DNA from: Stella humosa
Lineage (GTDB): Bacteria; Pseudomonadota; Alphaproteobacteria; ATCC43930; Allostellaceae
Direction of reading: 5' to 3'
Assembly: GCF_006738645.1 (NCBI RefSeq)
Contig: NZ_AP019700.1
Span: forward strand, 5,066,001 to 5,130,000
Length of the DNA: 64,000 nt
Position numbers and translations under genes: made by a program. This document shows positions 1 to 8,099 of this stretch, in pieces; position 1 is the first letter of the stretch, and each line of letters opens with the position of its first letter. The notes below the pieces were generated by a model. The model was not told the DNA's origin, did not search any database, and was given only the letters and a program-made list of their open reading frames with translations.

Positions 1-22
1 CGGAATTGACGAGGATCGACAT
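1..22 (-). CDS. sucD: Succinyl-CoA ligase alpha subunit, first codons only (partial)
   Basis: Only seven codons are inside the window, reading M-S-I-L-V-N-S on the minus strand before the edge. The ATG shares one base with the sucC stop (TGATG). The opening MSILVN is the usual start of SucD, the CoA-binding and phospho-histidine subunit that pairs with SucC. Position directly after sucC fits the conserved sucCD operon. The identification rests on the short N-terminus plus gene order, since the rest is off the window. Confidence 0.75.
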
Positions 23-1191
23 CAGGCCGCTTCCTTCACCGCTTTGACGATCTTTTCCGCGGCATCGGCGAGATTGTCCGCCGAGGTGATCGCGAGACCG
101 GACTGCTTCAGGATCTTCTTGCCGAGGTCGACGTTCGTCCCCTCGAGCCGCACCACCAGAGGCACGTGCAGGCTGACCTCGCGGGCCGCCGCCACCACGC
201 CCTCGGCGATGACGTCGCAGCGCATGATGCCGCCGAAGATGTTGACGAGGATGCCCTCGACGTTGGCGTCGGACAGGATCAACTTGAAGGCCGTGGTGAC
301 ACGCTCCTTCGTGGCGCCGCCGCCGACATCCAGGAAGTTGGCAGGCAGGCCGCCATAGAGCTTGATGATGTCCATGGTCGCCATGGCCAGGCCCGCGCCG
401 TTGACCATGCAGCCGATGTTGCCGTCGAGCTTGACGTAGTTGAGGCCGTGCTTGCCGGCTTCCAGCTCCGAGGGATCTTCCTCGTCCTCGTCGCGCAGCT
501 CCTCGACCGCCTTCTGGCGATAGAGCGCGTTGTCGTCGAAATTCATCTTGGCATCGAGCGCGATCAGCTCGCCCGCACCGGTCACGACCAGCGGGTTGAT
601 CTCGACGATGCTGGCATCGAGGCCGACGAAGGCGTCGTAGAGCGCCGTCATGAACTTGACCGCGGCCGATACCTGCTTGCCCTGCAGCCCCAGCCCGAAG
701 GCCAGCTTGCGGGCATGGAAGGGCTGGAAGCCCGTCGCCGGGTCGACCGCGACCTTCATGATCTTCTCGGGCGTGGCGGCCGCCACCTCCTCGATCTCCA
801 TGCCGCCCTCGGTCGAGGCCATGACCGTCACGCGCTGGGTGGCGCGGTCGATCAGCAGGCCCAGATAGAGCTCGCGGGCGATGTCGCAGCCTTCCTCGAC
901 ATAGACCCGCTTCACCTCGCGGCCCTCGGGGCCGGTCTGGTGGGTGACGAGGGTCATGCCGATCATCCGCGCCGCCTCGGCGCGCACGTTCTCCAGCGAC
1001 TTCACCACCTTGACGCCGCCGCCCTTGCCGCGGCCGCCGGCGTGGATCTGTGCCTTGACGACCCAGACCGGCCCGCCCAGCGACTTGGCGGCGGCCTCGG
1101 CCTCGTCCTCGGTATAGGCGACCTGGCCCTGCGGCACCGGCACGCCATACTTCTTCAAAAGCGCCTTGGCCTGATACTCGTGGATATTCAT
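22..1191 (-). CDS. sucC: Succinyl-CoA ligase [ADP-forming] subunit beta
   Basis: The protein is 389 aa, the usual SucC length. SucCD interconverts succinyl-CoA and succinate with substrate-level phosphorylation of ADP or GDP in the TCA cycle (cytoplasm). The N-terminus MNIHEYQAK and the ATP-grasp glycine loop around residues 46-59 ([16 protein letters not shown]) are characteristic, and the C-terminal ligase domain carries [10 protein letters not shown] near residue 320. The ATG at 1191 begins the conserved N-terminus. Its stop overlaps the sucD start by one base, so the two are almost certainly co-translated. The mdh gene lies 171 nt upstream on the same strand, with a strong stem-loop in the gap. 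Confidence 0.97.
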   Translation of the reverse strand: MNIHEYQAKALLKKYGVPVPQGQVAYTEDEAEAAAKSLGGPVWVVKAQIHAGGRGKGGGVKVVKSLENVRAEAARMIGMTLVTHQTGPEGREVKRVYVEEGCDIARELYLGLLIDRATQRVTVMASTEGGMEIEEVAAATPEKIMKVAVDPATGFQPFHARKLAFGLGLQGKQVSAAVKFMTALYDAFVGLDASIVEINPLVVTGAGELIALDAKMNFDDNALYRQKAVEELRDEDEEDPSELEAGKHGLNYVKLDGNIGCMVNGAGLAMATMDIIKLYGGLPANFLDVGGGATKERVTTAFKLILSDANVEGILVNIFGGIMRCDVIAEGVVAAAREVSLHVPLVVRLEGTNVDLGKKILKQSGLAITSADNLADAAEKIVKAVKEAA

Positions 1192-1268
1192 CGCGGGACC
1201 GTTCCGTTGAGCCGGGTCTCGGGGGGCGCTGCGGGCCCGTGCGCCGGAAGGCGGGCGGCCCGCAGGAC

Positions 1269-1297
1269 CATCGCCCCGCGACGGGCGCGGGGCGATG
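1269..1297 (-). promoter_or_regulatory. Perfect 12-bp stem-loop between mdh and sucC
   Basis: A perfect inverted repeat, CATCGCCCCGCG / CGCGGGGCGATG with a 5-nt loop, lies in the 171-nt mdh-sucC gap. No T-run follows on either strand, so a classical intrinsic terminator is not supported. It could be a partial terminator, an mRNA 3'-end stabiliser or a processing site setting different mdh and sucCD levels. The structure is seen directly; the role is inferred. Confidence 0.5.
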
Positions 1298-1362
1298 CTG
1301 GATCGCTAATCTAACAAGTTTCTATTGCACCGCAACGACGGGCCATTCCGGCCGCCCGCGGG

Positions 1363-2529
<1,167 letters not shown>

Positions 2530-3669
2530 CTAGCCGGCGTGCGGCGCCTCGCTGTCCAGGTAGTCGGCCGACTGCATCTCCTCCAGCCGGGAGGCGGTGC
2601 GCCGGAACTCGAAGGCGCCATCGCCGGCGGGGTAGAGGTCGATCGGCTCGCCCTCGGCCGAGCAGAGGAAGCGGACGCGGCCATCATAAAGGGCATCGAC
2701 CAGGGTGACGAAGCGCTTGGCGACGTCGCGCCGGTCGCGGCCCATGCGCGGGATACCCGACAGGATGACCGCATCGAAGCGCTCGGCCAGGGCCAGGTAG
2801 TCCGCCGGCCCGAGCGGCCGGCCGCACAGGTCCTCGAACCCGAACCAGGCGACCCGGCGGGCGGCCTTGGGCACCGCCAGCCGCCGGCCCAGCACCTCGA
2901 TCGTCGTGGGCCCGGCCGGCGCCCCGCCGGTCAGGTCGTCGAAGGCGGCCATCAGTGCCGCCTCGGCCGCCGGCCCGGGCGGCACATGATAGAGCCGATG
3001 GTCCTTGATGCGGTCGAGCCGGTAGTCGACGCCGCCATCCAGCTCGAGGACGTCCAGCTTCTCCTCGATCAGCGCGATGAAGGGCAGGAAGCGCTCGCGC
3101 TGCAGCCCGTCCTTGTAGAGGTCGCGCGGCGGCCGGTTGGAGGTGGCGACCACGACCACGCCCGCCTCGAACAGCCGCTCGAATAGCCGGCCCAGGATCA
3201 TCGCGTCGGCGATGTCGCTCACCTGGAACTCGTCGAAGCACAGCAGCCAGGCCTGGCGGGCCAGTTCCTGGGCCAGCGGCGCCAGCGGGTCGCCGTCATT
3301 GGTCTTGCGCCATTCATGCAGGCGGCGATGCACGTCCTGCATGAAGGCGTGGAAATGCACCCGCCGCTTGGCCTCGACCGGGGCCACGTCGAAGAACAGG
3401 TCCATCAGCATCGACTTGCCGCGGCCGACCTCGCCATAGATGTAGAGGCCCTGCGGCGCCGGGTCGGGCCGGCGCGCCAACCCCAGCCGCTGGCGCCAGC
3501 CGCCGCTGCCCGTCGACGGCCGGTAGCCGGCGAGCGCGTTGGCCAGGCTCTCCAGCTTCTCGGCCGCCAGGGCCTGATGCGGGTCGGGACGCAGTTCGCC
3601 GCGGCGCAGCAGCGCGCGATAGGCGGCGAGCGGCGAGGCGGGGCGCGGGGATTCGGACGTGTCGGGCAT
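2530..3669 (-). CDS. zapE: Cell division protein ZapE / AFG1-like ATPase
   Basis: The protein is 379 aa and belongs to the AFG1/LACE1-ZapE family of P-loop ATPases; E. coli ZapE acts at the division site and affects Z-ring stability. Walker A is GEVGRGKS (residues 79-86) and Walker B is LLCFDEFQV (142-150), the family hallmark FDEFQV followed by SDIADAM. The ATSNRPP sensor motif follows near residue 175. The ATG at 3669 opens with a short polar lead and then the conserved YRALLRRGELRPDPHQ segment. It sits upstream of mdh on the same strand, a common alphaproteobacterial order, with a separate 195-nt gap. Confidence 0.93.
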   Translation of the reverse strand: MPDTSESPRPASPLAAYRALLRRGELRPDPHQALAAEKLESLANALAGYRPSTGSGGWRQRLGLARRPDPAPQGLYIYGEVGRGKSMLMDLFFDVAPVEAKRRVHFHAFMQDVHRRLHEWRKTNDGDPLAPLAQELARQAWLLCFDEFQVSDIADAMILGRLFERLFEAGVVVVATSNRPPRDLYKDGLQRERFLPFIALIEEKLDVLELDGGVDYRLDRIKDHRLYHVPPGPAAEAALMAAFDDLTGGAPAGPTTIEVLGRRLAVPKAARRVAWFGFEDLCGRPLGPADYLALAERFDAVILSGIPRMGRDRRDVAKRFVTLVDALYDGRVRFLCSAEGEPIDLYPAGDGAFEFRRTASRLEEMQSADYLDSEAPHAG

Positions 3670-3723
3670 GGGCAGCGGCGATAGATAGCGGCCGCCGGGC
3701 CGAATGCAACATGGATGCGGCGT

Positions 3724-4197
3724 TCAGCCCGGCAGGCGACCGGCCATGGCGGCCAGTTGGCCACGCCACCAGTCGCCCATCATGCGCATCAGCGGCACGT
3801 CGGCCAGCGCATGGCGGGCGGGATGGCCGGGGTTCAGGCGGTCCCAGCCGCTGTGGCGGACGACGACGCGGGTGCCGCCCGGCACAGCCTTGAACTCGAT
3901 CTCGACCTCCGTCTCCTCGTCGCCCGAATGATGCGGGTTGCGCCAGGAGAAGGCCAGGCGCCGGCCCGGCTGCCAGTCGCGGATATGGCCGACCTCGAAC
4001 AAGGTGCCATCGGGATAGGCCTCGACCAGCCGACCGCCAGGGCCTGGATCGAAGCGCATCGTCCCGTCGTTGCCACGGCGGAAGCGGTAGGCGGGGCCAC
4101 GCTGCCACCACACGTCGACCTCGTCGGTAAACAGCGCGAAGGCGCGCTCGGGCGGGGCGGCCACGGTGACGGCGACCATGATCGCAGCCCCGCTCAT
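3724..4197 (-). CDS. SRPBCC (AHSA1/START-like) domain protein
   Basis: This 157-aa protein has the Bet v1-like/AHSA1 pattern: an opening beta strand followed by PPERAFALFTDEVDVWW, a central RFDPGPGGRLVEAYPDGT strand pair, and a C-terminal helix ending in GDWWRGQLAAMAG. The fold forms a hydrophobic pocket; the ligand cannot be told from sequence. It is the third gene of a VOC-ArsR-SRPBCC set, and its ATG overlaps the ArsR stop as ATGA, so translation is coupled. AHSA1 proteins paired with ArsR regulators and glyoxalase-fold proteins are common in proteobacteria, suggesting a shared small-molecule response. Confidence 0.85.
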   Translation of the reverse strand: MSGAAIMVAVTVAAPPERAFALFTDEVDVWWQRGPAYRFRRGNDGTMRFDPGPGGRLVEAYPDGTLFEVGHIRDWQPGRRLAFSWRNPHHSGDEETEVEIEFKAVPGGTRVVVRHSGWDRLNPGHPARHALADVPLMRMMGDWWRGQLAAMAGRLPG

Positions 4198-4550
4198 CCC
4201 TCCTCCCGCATGCGGCGCTCGACATGGGTCTTGAAGGCGTCGAGCTGGCCCGCCCAGTGCGCCTGCACCACCTCCAGCCAGGCGCCCAGCTCGCGGAACG
4301 GCTCCGGCCGCAGGCGATAGAGCTTCACCCGCGCGTCGTCCTCGACCCGCACCTCTTCCACCAGCCGGTGGCGGCGCAGGATGCGCAGGTGCTTGCTCAT
4401 GGCGGGCGGCGCCAGGGCCAGCGCGCGGGCAAGGTCCCCCGCCCGCTCCGGCCCGTGGCGCAGCCGGTCGACCACGCGCCGGCGCACGGGGTCGGCCAGC
4501 GCCGCCAGGGCGGCGTCGACCCCTTCCCCATGCAGTTCAGGATCGTTCAA
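4194..4550 (-). CDS. ArsR-family winged-helix transcriptional regulator
   Basis: The protein is about 118 aa. The helix-turn-helix lies at DLARALALAPPAMSKHLRILRRHRLVEEV, followed by a wing with RVKLYRL. No cysteine metal site of the ArsR/SmtB type is seen, fitting the non-metal subgroup paired with AHSA1 proteins. I choose a TTG start at 4550 because it overlaps the upstream VOC stop as TTGA and directly precedes the conserved NDPEL...ADPVRRRVVDRL region. The longer open frame upstream has out-of-character Arg/Pro-rich sequence and is a shadow of the VOC gene. It probably autoregulates this operon. Confidence 0.85.
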   Translation of the reverse strand: MNDPELHGEGVDAALAALADPVRRRVVDRLRHGPERAGDLARALALAPPAMSKHLRILRRHRLVEEVRVEDDARVKLYRLRPEPFRELGAWLEVVQAHWAGQLDAFKTHVERRMREEG

Positions 4551-4999
4551 GACCGGTATTCGACCTTGAGGCCGGAATTGGCACTCATCTCGTCGGCCGG
4601 CACGTCGCGCACATGCTGGGCGAAGACCCAGTGATGGCCCTCCGGGTCGGCCGCGCGATAGGTGCGGTCGCCGTAGAACTGGTCGGTCGGCTCGGCCACG
4701 ATGCGGGCGCCCGCCGCCCGCGCCCGGGCGCAATGGGCGTCGACGTCGGCCACCTCGACATGGACCGACTGGGTGTTGGCGCCGCCGGCGGACCGGGGGC
4801 TTTTGGCCCAGTCCGCCCAGCCGGCCGGGCCCAGCATCACCAGCGCGCCGTCGATCGAAACCTCGCCATGCTGCACCCGGCCGTCGCCGTCGGTCACCAG
4901 CAGGTGCGTCTCGAATCCGAACGCCGCCTCCAGGAATGCGATGGCCCCATTCGGGTCGTCATAGCTCAGCGCCGGGATGATCGTCTGTCGGATGGGCAT
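4547..4999 (-). CDS. VOC family (glyoxalase/bleomycin-resistance fold, PhnB-like) protein
   Basis: The 150-aa product has two beta-alpha-beta-beta-beta modules: IIPALSYDDPNGAIAFLEAAFGFE at the N-terminus and SVHVEVADVDAHCARARAAGARI after residue 75, ending with DPEGHHWVFAQH. This is the PhnB/YdcJ-like branch of the vicinal oxygen chelate superfamily, which includes dioxygenases, lyases and binding proteins; the reaction is not predictable here. It is first in a three-gene operon with ArsR and SRPBCC genes. The ATG at 4999 is followed at once by the conserved first strand. Confidence 0.85.
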   Translation of the reverse strand: MPIRQTIIPALSYDDPNGAIAFLEAAFGFETHLLVTDGDGRVQHGEVSIDGALVMLGPAGWADWAKSPRSAGGANTQSVHVEVADVDAHCARARAAGARIVAEPTDQFYGDRTYRAADPEGHHWVFAQHVRDVPADEMSANSGLKVEYRS

Positions 5000-5085
5000 G
5001 GCCGGACTCCAGTATCGTCAGGTTCGCGACATATTTTCCATATTCGGAAATCATATCGCGATCAAGCGCCGCGACGGCGACGGGC

Positions 5086-5841
5086 TCAGAGCCCGCCGGT
5101 CGCGCGCAGCGTGCCGCCATGGCAATAGGCGGCGGCATCGGACAGCAGGAACAGGATCTGGCCCGCCACCTCGTCCGGCGAGGCGGCCCGGCCGAGCGGC
5201 ACCATGGAGACCATGCGGGCGACGCGGCCGGGCTCGCCGGCCGTCGCATGGATGTCGGTCTCGGTCAGGCCGGGGGCGATGCCGACGACGCGGATGCCCT
5301 CGCCCGCCACCTCCTTGGCCAGGCCGATGGTCAGGCTGTCGATCGCGCCCTTCGAGGCCGCATACCAGACGAACTCGCCGGCACTGCCGCGGCTGGCCGC
5401 GCCCGAGGAGACGTTGACGATGGCCCCGCCGGCGCCACCGCGGGCGGTCGACATGCGGCGCACGGCCTCGCGCGCGCAGAGGAAGGCACCCAGCACGTTG
5501 ATGCGGAAGACCGCATCCAGCGTCGCGGCGGACACGTCGGCCACCCGGCCGATCGGGCCGCTGATCCCGGCATTGTTGACCAGCCCCGTCAGCGGACCGA
5601 GCGCGGTTGCGGCCTCGAATATCCGCAGCACATCGGCCTCGACCGCGACATCACCCTGAACCGCCACGGCGCGGCCGCCGGCGCCCTCGATCGCCGACAC
5701 CACGCGGCCGGCCGAGTCGGCATCGCTGGCGTAGTTGACGCACACCGCATAGCCGGCCGCCGCCGCCGCCCGTGCCGTGGCGGCGCCGATGCCCCGGCCG
5801 CCACCGGTGACCAGCAGGACGCCCCGTCCCCCGGCGCTCAT
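5086..5841 (-). CDS. Short-chain dehydrogenase/reductase (FabG-like)
   Basis: This 251-aa classical SDR has the cofactor motif TGGGRGIGAA at the N-terminus, NNAG near residue 90, and the catalytic YAASK (Tyr-x-x-x-Lys) about residue 155. It will oxidise a hydroxyl or reduce a carbonyl with NAD(P)(H); the substrate is unknown. Its ATG overlaps the stop of the upstream SAF-domain dehydrogenase (ATGA), and the PhyH dioxygenase precedes that, so the three likely act on one substrate in sequence: hydroxylation, then oxidation steps. FabG for fatty-acid synthesis is less likely because no fab genes are near. Confidence 0.9.
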   Translation of the reverse strand: MSAGGRGVLLVTGGGRGIGAATARAAAAAGYAVCVNYASDADSAGRVVSAIEGAGGRAVAVQGDVAVEADVLRIFEAATALGPLTGLVNNAGISGPIGRVADVSAATLDAVFRINVLGAFLCAREAVRRMSTARGGAGGAIVNVSSGAASRGSAGEFVWYAASKGAIDSLTIGLAKEVAGEGIRVVGIAPGLTETDIHATAGEPGRVARMVSMVPLGRAASPDEVAGQILFLLSDAAAYCHGGTLRATGGL

Positions 5842-7238
5842 TGGGCGGCCGCCAGGGCGCCGGCCGCCAGGGTACTGGTCGGGGCCGGGGCGAAGGTCCG
5901 TTCCATCTCGCGCCGCACCTGGACGGCCTCGACCGCGGGATCGAAGGCGACGTCGGCCCAGCCGACCGGCCGGCCGGCGGCCACCGCCCGCTTCAGGCGC
6001 ACGCCATGGGCCAGGCCCAGCGGCAGGCCACCCAGCGCCAGGGAATCGGCCGCCGGCATCAGCCGGCCATAGACAGTGTAGCCGCCCTCGCCATCCAGCA
6101 TCTCGCCCTCCGCCAGGTCACGCTTGGCGGTCGCCACCACGTCGCCGAGGAAACCCTGCGCTGCCCCCGTCGCCTCGCCGCGCAGGCCGGCCATGGCGAC
6201 GGTGATACCCAGTTCCAGCCCGATCAGGTGGTAGGGCTTGTACATGGCGGCATAGCGCCCGCTCGGGTCGGTCACGAGGCCATATTCCCGGAAGCAGCGC
6301 GCGACATAGTCGTCGGACGCCTCGAACACCGCATAGACGCCCCAGCGCAGGTCGCGGAAGACCGGGCGGCCGTCGCGCTCCAGGCTGGACACCACCTCGA
6401 CCGTGCCCGGCCCGTCGGCGGCGGCGTCCGGCAGGGTGCCGCCGACCCGCTCCGGCCGCAGGATGCGCGGCAAGTCGTCGACGCCGCAGGGCGGGAAGGA
6501 CAGGCCGTGCGCCTGCGGCACCAGGCCGGTGGCATTGGCGACGGCGGCCATCTCGATCGCCGACTTGGTGCCGTCGAGAAACGAGTTGAACATCTGCGGG
6601 TTCATGCCGCCGGCGGCCGCGTCCTCCGGTGTCAGGCCGTAATGGCCCCACACCGTGTCCGGCGTGGAGGCGTGGTAGGCCGGCAGGTACTTGGTGCCCT
6701 TGCCGGCGCAGACGACGCGCAGGCCGACCGCGCGCGCCCATTCCACCATCTCGGCGATCAGGGCCGGCTGGTCGCCATAGGCCAGCGAGTAGGCAACCCC
6801 GGCCGCGGCCGCGCGGCGCGCCAGCAGGGGGCCGGCCAGCACGTCGGCCTCGACATTCACCATCGTCACGTGGCGGCCATGGGCAAAGGCGGCGAGCGCA
6901 TGGCGGATGCCGGCCGCCGGATGGCCCGTCGCCTCCACCACCACGTCCAGGCCGTCGGCCGCGATCATCCCCATCGCGTCGTCGGTGATGAAGGTCGTGC
7001 CGGCGGCGCGCGCCGCGGCGAACGAGCCGGCGCCATACTGCGCCTCGGGCCAGCCGCAGCGGGCGAGCGCGGCCCGCGCCCGGTCCGGCGACAGGTCGGC
7101 CACCGCCAGGACATGCAGGCCGGGCGTGCGCCGGGCCTGGGACAGGAACATGGTGCCGAACTTGCCGGCGCCGATGACGCCGACGCGGATCGGGTTGCCG
7201 GCGGCCGCGCGGGCCGCCAGCAGGCGGTGGAGGAACAT
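5838..7238 (-). CDS. NAD(P)-dependent oxidoreductase with C-terminal SAF domain (homoserine-dehydrogenase-like)
   Basis: The protein is 466 aa. Its N-terminus carries a Rossmann fold (VGVIGAGKFGTMFLSQAR, residues 18-35) and a homoserine-dehydrogenase/Gfo-Idh-like middle region (VVVEATGHPAAGIRHA, GKGTKYLPAYH). A C-terminal SAF-like segment follows (LAEGEMLDGEGGYTVYGRL, then LPLGLAHGVRLKRAVAAGRPV). Such proteins occur in several sugar-acid and amino-acid catabolic clusters, but the exact substrate is unknown. It starts three bases after the PhyH stop and overlaps the following SDR by ATGA, so it is the middle gene of a tight operon. Confidence 0.8.
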   Translation of the reverse strand: MFLHRLLAARAAAGNPIRVGVIGAGKFGTMFLSQARRTPGLHVLAVADLSPDRARAALARCGWPEAQYGAGSFAAARAAGTTFITDDAMGMIAADGLDVVVEATGHPAAGIRHALAAFAHGRHVTMVNVEADVLAGPLLARRAAAAGVAYSLAYGDQPALIAEMVEWARAVGLRVVCAGKGTKYLPAYHASTPDTVWGHYGLTPEDAAAGGMNPQMFNSFLDGTKSAIEMAAVANATGLVPQAHGLSFPPCGVDDLPRILRPERVGGTLPDAAADGPGTVEVVSSLERDGRPVFRDLRWGVYAVFEASDDYVARCFREYGLVTDPSGRYAAMYKPYHLIGLELGITVAMAGLRGEATGAAQGFLGDVVATAKRDLAEGEMLDGEGGYTVYGRLMPAADSLALGGLPLGLAHGVRLKRAVAAGRPVGWADVAFDPAVEAVQVRREMERTFAPAPTSTLAAGALAAAQ

Positions 7239-7241
7239 CGC

Positions 7242-8030
7242 TCAGGCCGCCTTCGACAAGGTGAGCAGGCAGTCGTCCGGCAGCGGCTCGATCGGACGGA
7301 AGTCGCGGTGCGCAATCCATTCCGGCCGCTTGAAGCGGCGGATGGCGTTGTCCACGCGATTGAGGCTGACATAGACGATGGTCCGGTCGAACGGCGACAG
7401 GTTGCCCGGGCTGGCATGGACCAGGTTGCCGTGGAACATCAGCACCGACCCGGCCTTGCCCTTGGGCGCCACGAGCCCACCCTCGCCGACCAGCCGGCGG
7501 ATGGTGTCGTTGTCGATCGTCCACAGGGGATAGCTGGTCGTCTGCAGGTCGTGGCCGGCCTCCAGCACGCCCAGCTTGTGCGAGCGCGGGATGAACATGA
7601 GCGCGCCGTTGAACTCCGTCACGTCGTCCAGGAAGACGGCGACGTTCATCGCGTGCGGCCCCGGCATGTCGTCGTCGTTGCTCCAGGTGCCGTAGTCCTG
7701 GTGCCACTGCCACTGGTCGCCGTCGAAGGCGGCCTTGGCGTTGATCTTGAACTGGTGGATGTAGGCGGGGCCGCCCAGCAGGTCGATCACCGGCTCCACC
7801 ATGCGCGGGTGGCGGGCAAGGGCGGCGAAGGTCGGGTCGTAGGTGTGGGTGGCGAACGCCGTGCGCACCACATCGCCCGTGCGCTCGCGCACATTCTCGG
7901 GCCGGCGCTGGGCGAAGATGCGCGGCACCTCGCCGCGCATGACGGCCACCTCGTCCGCGGTGAACACGTCGGGAAGGAAGATATAGCCTTCGTCGGCAAA
8001 TCGGCCTTTCTGCTCGCTGGTCAGCTTCAT
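7242..8030 (-). CDS. Phytanoyl-CoA dioxygenase (PhyH) family, Fe(II)/2-oxoglutarate hydroxylase
   Basis: The 262-aa protein is a non-haem iron 2-oxoglutarate oxygenase. The iron facial triad is H110 and D112 in QWHQDYG plus the distal H205 in GNLVHASPGN, and R216 is placed to bind 2-oxoglutarate. The DDMPGPHAMNVAVFLDDV and NGALMFIPRSHK stretches resemble the ectoine- and amino-acid-hydroxylase branch of PhyH more than true phytanoyl-CoA hydroxylases. A GGGAG element precedes the ATG at 8030. It leads an operon with two dehydrogenases, so it probably hydroxylates a small acid or amino acid that these enzymes then oxidise. Confidence 0.87.
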   Translation of the reverse strand: MKLTSEQKGRFADEGYIFLPDVFTADEVAVMRGEVPRIFAQRRPENVRERTGDVVRTAFATHTYDPTFAALARHPRMVEPVIDLLGGPAYIHQFKINAKAAFDGDQWQWHQDYGTWSNDDDMPGPHAMNVAVFLDDVTEFNGALMFIPRSHKLGVLEAGHDLQTTSYPLWTIDNDTIRRLVGEGGLVAPKGKAGSVLMFHGNLVHASPGNLSPFDRTIVYVSLNRVDNAIRRFKRPEWIAHRDFRPIEPLPDDCLLTLSKAA

Positions 8031-8099
8031 GGCGCATCTCCCGGGTCTTCAGCTTATGGGGCATCAGGCTAGGACGGTGACAGTCGTCCAGGCAAGCGA

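Noticed and set aside
5841-8072. A 743-codon plus-strand frame opposite the PhyH operon
   Set aside because: Low-information His/Arg/Gly/Ala composition; the minus strand carries three enzymes with intact catalytic motifs.
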